From assembly GCA_964545665.1 (NCBI GenBank), contig CAZJGF010000082.1, positions 1 through 7,063 of the forward strand: 7,063 nucleotides of DNA, given 5' to 3'. How positions within the stretch are numbered: the first letter of the stretch is position 1; each line of letters starts with the position of its first letter. The stretch is from CAZJGF01 sp964545665 (GTDB taxonomy: Bacteria > Chloroflexota > Dehalococcoidia > GIF9 > AB-539-J10). Position numbers and translations under genes: made by a program. This document shows, one piece after another, positions 5,832-7,063 of this stretch. The notes under the pieces were generated by a model. That model ran no database searches. It was not told where the DNA came from and was given only the letters and a program-made list of their open reading frames with translations.

Positions 5832-6752
5832 CTACCGAGCGGGAGAAACCAAGGTATACCAATCAGAATACTTGGGGTTTCTTCCCAGTGCCACTTGAGC
5901 AAAAAGCTCTTGTAGCTTTGCAGTTATCTTGCCAGTCTGACCATTGCCTACTGGGCGGTGGTCGATTTCCACAATCTGTGCTATATTGGTTGCGGTTCCG
6001 GTAAAGAAGCACTCTTCAGCCAAGTAAAGCTCACTCCGGTCGACGCTTCTCTCTACAGTGTCTATGCCTAGTTCGTTTTTGGCTAGTTCTATTACTGTAT
6101 ATCTGGTGATTCCCATAAGGATATTGTCGGAAGAGGGAGGGGTGACCAACTTTCCATTGATGACCAGGAAAATATTTTCTCCGGTGCCTTCAGAGACATG
6201 CCCATCATGAGTCAGCAATATTGCTTCATCAAAGCCATTTTCATGGGCATCAGTTTTGGCTAAAGCACTATTCACATAAGCGCCGCAGATCTTACCTCGT
6301 GCTGGAATCATCGTGTCGTCCACACGACGCCATGATGACGTGCAGCAACGAACGCCTTCTGTGCCAAGATAAGGCGGAAGCTGGGTTACGATTATGAAGA
6401 AGTCGTCTTCTAGATCGTAGAGTTTAACCCCTATGGCTTCGGAGCTTTTGTACGCCAAGGGACGGATGTACACATTCTCTTGGTAGCCGCTTTTCACCAC
6501 GAGCTCTACGCTCAGTCGGCACATATCCTCGATGGAATATGGAAGCTTGATCTTTAGAATGTGACAAGCATCAAGCATACGTTTATAATGGGCATGTATT
6601 CTGAAGAGGCAGAATCTTTTCTGCTCACTATCCCAGTTTCCACGAATACCGCCGAAGGTGGCGGTACCGTAGTGCAGGGACTGAGTCATGATTCCAACTT
6701 TTGCCTCAGATAGAGGCATGAATTGCTCTTTGAAAAAGGCGTACGGTGGCAT
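5832..6752 (-). CDS. ilvE: Branched-chain amino-acid aminotransferase (class IV PLP enzyme)
   Basis: This enzyme interconverts leucine, isoleucine and valine with their 2-oxo acids using 2-oxoglutarate/glutamate. The 306-residue product carries the fold-type IV signatures: FGGIRG (33-38), RIHAHYKRM (51-59), the PLP lysine K154 in IPARGKICGAYVNSALA, VSEGTGENIF with E188 (186-195), GITR (214-217) and TGTATNI (251-257). The C-terminus (DWYTLV) is typical of IlvE. D-amino-acid aminotransferase or aminodeoxychorismate lyase are less likely, given these motifs and the branched-chain attenuator upstream. I chose ATG 6752, which has AAGGAGG five to six bases upstream, over the TTG at 6791. That TTG would add thirteen residues that include this SD sequence. 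It is transcribed alone, convergent with the aldolase. Confidence 0.93.
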   Translation of the reverse strand: MPPYAFFKEQFMPLSEAKVGIMTQSLHYGTATFGGIRGNWDSEQKRFCLFRIHAHYKRMLDACHILKIKLPYSIEDMCRLSVELVVKSGYQENVYIRPLAYKSSEAIGVKLYDLEDDFFIIVTQLPPYLGTEGVRCCTSSWRRVDDTMIPARGKICGAYVNSALAKTDAHENGFDEAILLTHDGHVSEGTGENIFLVINGKLVTPPSSDNILMGITRYTVIELAKNELGIDTVERSVDRSELYLAEECFFTGTATNIAQIVEIDHRPVGNGQTGKITAKLQELFAQVALGRNPKYSDWYTLVSPAR

Positions 6753-6799
6753 AGTGTCCTCCTTTAGTTTAAATATGGTCTGCTTTAGCAATCCGTTCT

Positions 6800-6805
6800 T
6801 TACAT
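6800..6805 (-). other. Start-stop element (AUG-UAA) with a strong SD
   Basis: On the minus strand an AGGAGG (6812-6817) sits six bases before ATG, which is followed at once by TAA. No other start codon lies at a suitable distance from this SD. The element falls between the attenuator terminator and the ilvE start, in the ilvE leader. It could recruit ribosomes that then reinitiate at ilvE about 50 nt downstream, or be a relic of an earlier start site. Confidence 0.5.
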
Positions 6806-6829
6806 TTGTTACCTCCTCACAGTTGTTTG

Positions 6830-6866
6830 AAAAGAGAAGAGCCTCCCGTCTGGGAGGCTCTTCTCT
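6830..6866 (-). terminator. Intrinsic terminator of the ilvE attenuator
   Basis: Bases 6833-6847 and 6852-6866 form a perfect 15-bp GC-rich stem with a 4-nt loop. Read on the minus strand the stem runs into a pyrimidine-rich end (TCTCTTTTC, with four Ts at 6830-6833), suitable for termination before ilvE. On the plus strand the T-run only begins about ten bases after the stem, so the minus-strand reading is preferred. The U-run is short, consistent with a leaky, conditional terminator. Confidence 0.75.
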
Positions 6867-6977
6867 GACTATCTATTTTTTATTGGCTTTTACATCAGCT
6901 ACTCCAAAAGCCTCCCTTGCGCACTTTGTGTGCGCAAAATAATAACAACGACGCTAGGCAAATTCCCCTGGGAGGCT
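6833..6977 (-). promoter_or_regulatory. Branched-chain amino-acid transcription attenuator upstream of ilvE
   Basis: In minus-strand order four segments can pair alternately: A (AGCCTCCC, 6970-6977), B (GGGAGGCT, 6909-6916), C (AGCCTCCC, 6852-6859) and D (GGGAGGCT plus a pyrimidine extension, 6833-6847). A:B and C:D can coexist, and C:D is the terminator. B:C is the alternative and extends to 11 bp with one G-U (6906-6916 with 6852-6862). A further 8-bp hairpin (6917-6924 with 6930-6937) abuts B. The Val/Ile/Leu codon run lies between A and B, and the leader stop codon lies just past B. A ribosome completing the leader would cover B and allow termination, while one stalled for charged Val, Ile or Leu tRNA would favour B:C and read-through. 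The pairings are seen in the sequence; the mechanism is inferred from the trp/his/ilv attenuators. Confidence 0.8.
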
Positions 6978-6988
6978 GTGGAAAACAT
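6899..6988 (-). CDS. Leader peptide of the ilvE attenuator (29 aa)
   Basis: This is a short frame from ATG 6988 to TAG 6899-6901. Residues 12-19 read SVVVIILR, from codons GTC-GTT-GTT-ATT-ATT-TTG at 6935-6952, and two more leucines precede the stop. Six consecutive branched-chain residues in a 29-residue peptide directly upstream of a branched-chain aminotransferase match the logic of known ilv leader peptides. It begins about 33 nt after the predicted transcription start and ends between pairing segments B and C, as attenuation requires. No strong SD precedes the ATG. An in-frame GTG immediately upstream is an alternative start, and the frame is open further up. The peptide probably has no function beyond being translated. 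Confidence 0.75.
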   Translation of the reverse strand: MFSTASQGNLPSVVVIILRTQSAQGRLLE

Positions 6989-7027
6989 CACAATACTACG
7001 CCACTTCAGTAGCTTATACAGGACGCA

Positions 7028-7057
7028 ATTGTAAACATAGCACAGGGAATTTGTCAA
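7028..7057 (-). promoter_or_regulatory. Sigma70-type promoter of the ilvE leader transcript
   Basis: On the minus strand, a perfect TTGACA (7052-7057) and TACAAT (7028-7033) are separated by 18 bp. Transcription would start near 7021, giving a leader of about 270 nt before ilvE that contains the whole attenuator. Confidence 0.7.
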
Positions 7058-7063
7058 TACGTT

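Noticed and set aside
5841..5888. Imperfect inverted repeat near the ilvE/aldolase junction that could be a shared terminator
   Set aside because: The pairing is broken by several bulges, no T-run follows on either strand, and it lies inside the conserved C-terminal coding region of ilvE.
6617..6626. Possible third copy of the 26-bp repeat on the minus strand (CTGCTCACT)
   Set aside because: Only nine bases match, inside the ilvE coding sequence, which is expected by chance.
6833..6890. Plus-strand terminator reading of the 15-bp hairpin (T-run at about 6875-6881)
   Set aside because: The T-run starts too far from the stem, and no plus-strand gene ends nearby. The minus-strand attenuator explains the hairpin and the other GGGAGGCT/AGCCTCCC segments together.
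6688..6942. Plus-strand 84-codon frame over the ilvE leader
   Set aside because: It crosses the ilvE N-terminus, the terminator hairpin and the leader peptide in antisense, and has no ribosome-binding site or family resemblance.
6780..7020. T-box riboswitch upstream of ilvE
   Set aside because: I found no T-box consensus (AGGGUGGNACCGCG-like) in the leader, whereas a leader peptide with a Val/Ile/Leu run is present.

Overview
The window carries seven genes, one of them cut by the left edge, plus an unusually readable regulatory leader at the right edge. Moderate GC content, a long bifunctional Rel with an LLHDVPED active-site motif, a DUF169 protein and a class II aldolase on compact transcripts with Shine-Dalgarno (SD) sites suggest a free-living anaerobic bacterium. 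My best guess is Chloroflexota, Dehalococcoidia-like; this is an impression from protein flavour only, and no marker in the window settles it.

Left part (1-2000). The start of a fumarylacetoacetate-hydrolase-family gene runs off the left edge on the minus strand, behind a good sigma70-type promoter. Next comes a poorly explained stretch (about 375-875) with a plus-strand promoter, a doubtful 103-codon frame and a perfect 15-bp inverted repeat. A complete minus-strand DUF169 gene follows at 876-1691. The first plus-strand promoter and the promoter of the next operon share an identical 26-bp sequence (483-508 and 1967-1992), placed the same way relative to a -10 box.

Centre (2058-5813). Four plus-strand genes lie head to tail: a bifunctional (p)ppGpp synthetase/hydrolase (rel), ribosomal protein S20 (rpsT, overlapping rel by 11 nt), the SOS repressor lexA (19 bp further on) and a class II aldolase (79 bp further on). 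This places starvation signalling, ribosome assembly and DNA-damage control on what looks like one transcript.

Right part (5832-7063). A class IV branched-chain amino-acid aminotransferase (ilvE) is read leftwards, convergent with the aldolase. About 270 nt of leader precede it. The leader holds a consensus-like promoter, a 29-codon leader peptide with a Val-Val-Val-Ile-Ile-Leu run, three alternately pairing GGGAGGCT/AGCCTCCC segments plus a fourth that completes a 15-bp terminator hairpin, and an SD-preceded AUG-UAA start-stop element. This has the architecture of a classical translation-coupled transcription attenuator whose sensed amino acids match the product of the gene it controls. It is the most striking feature of the window.
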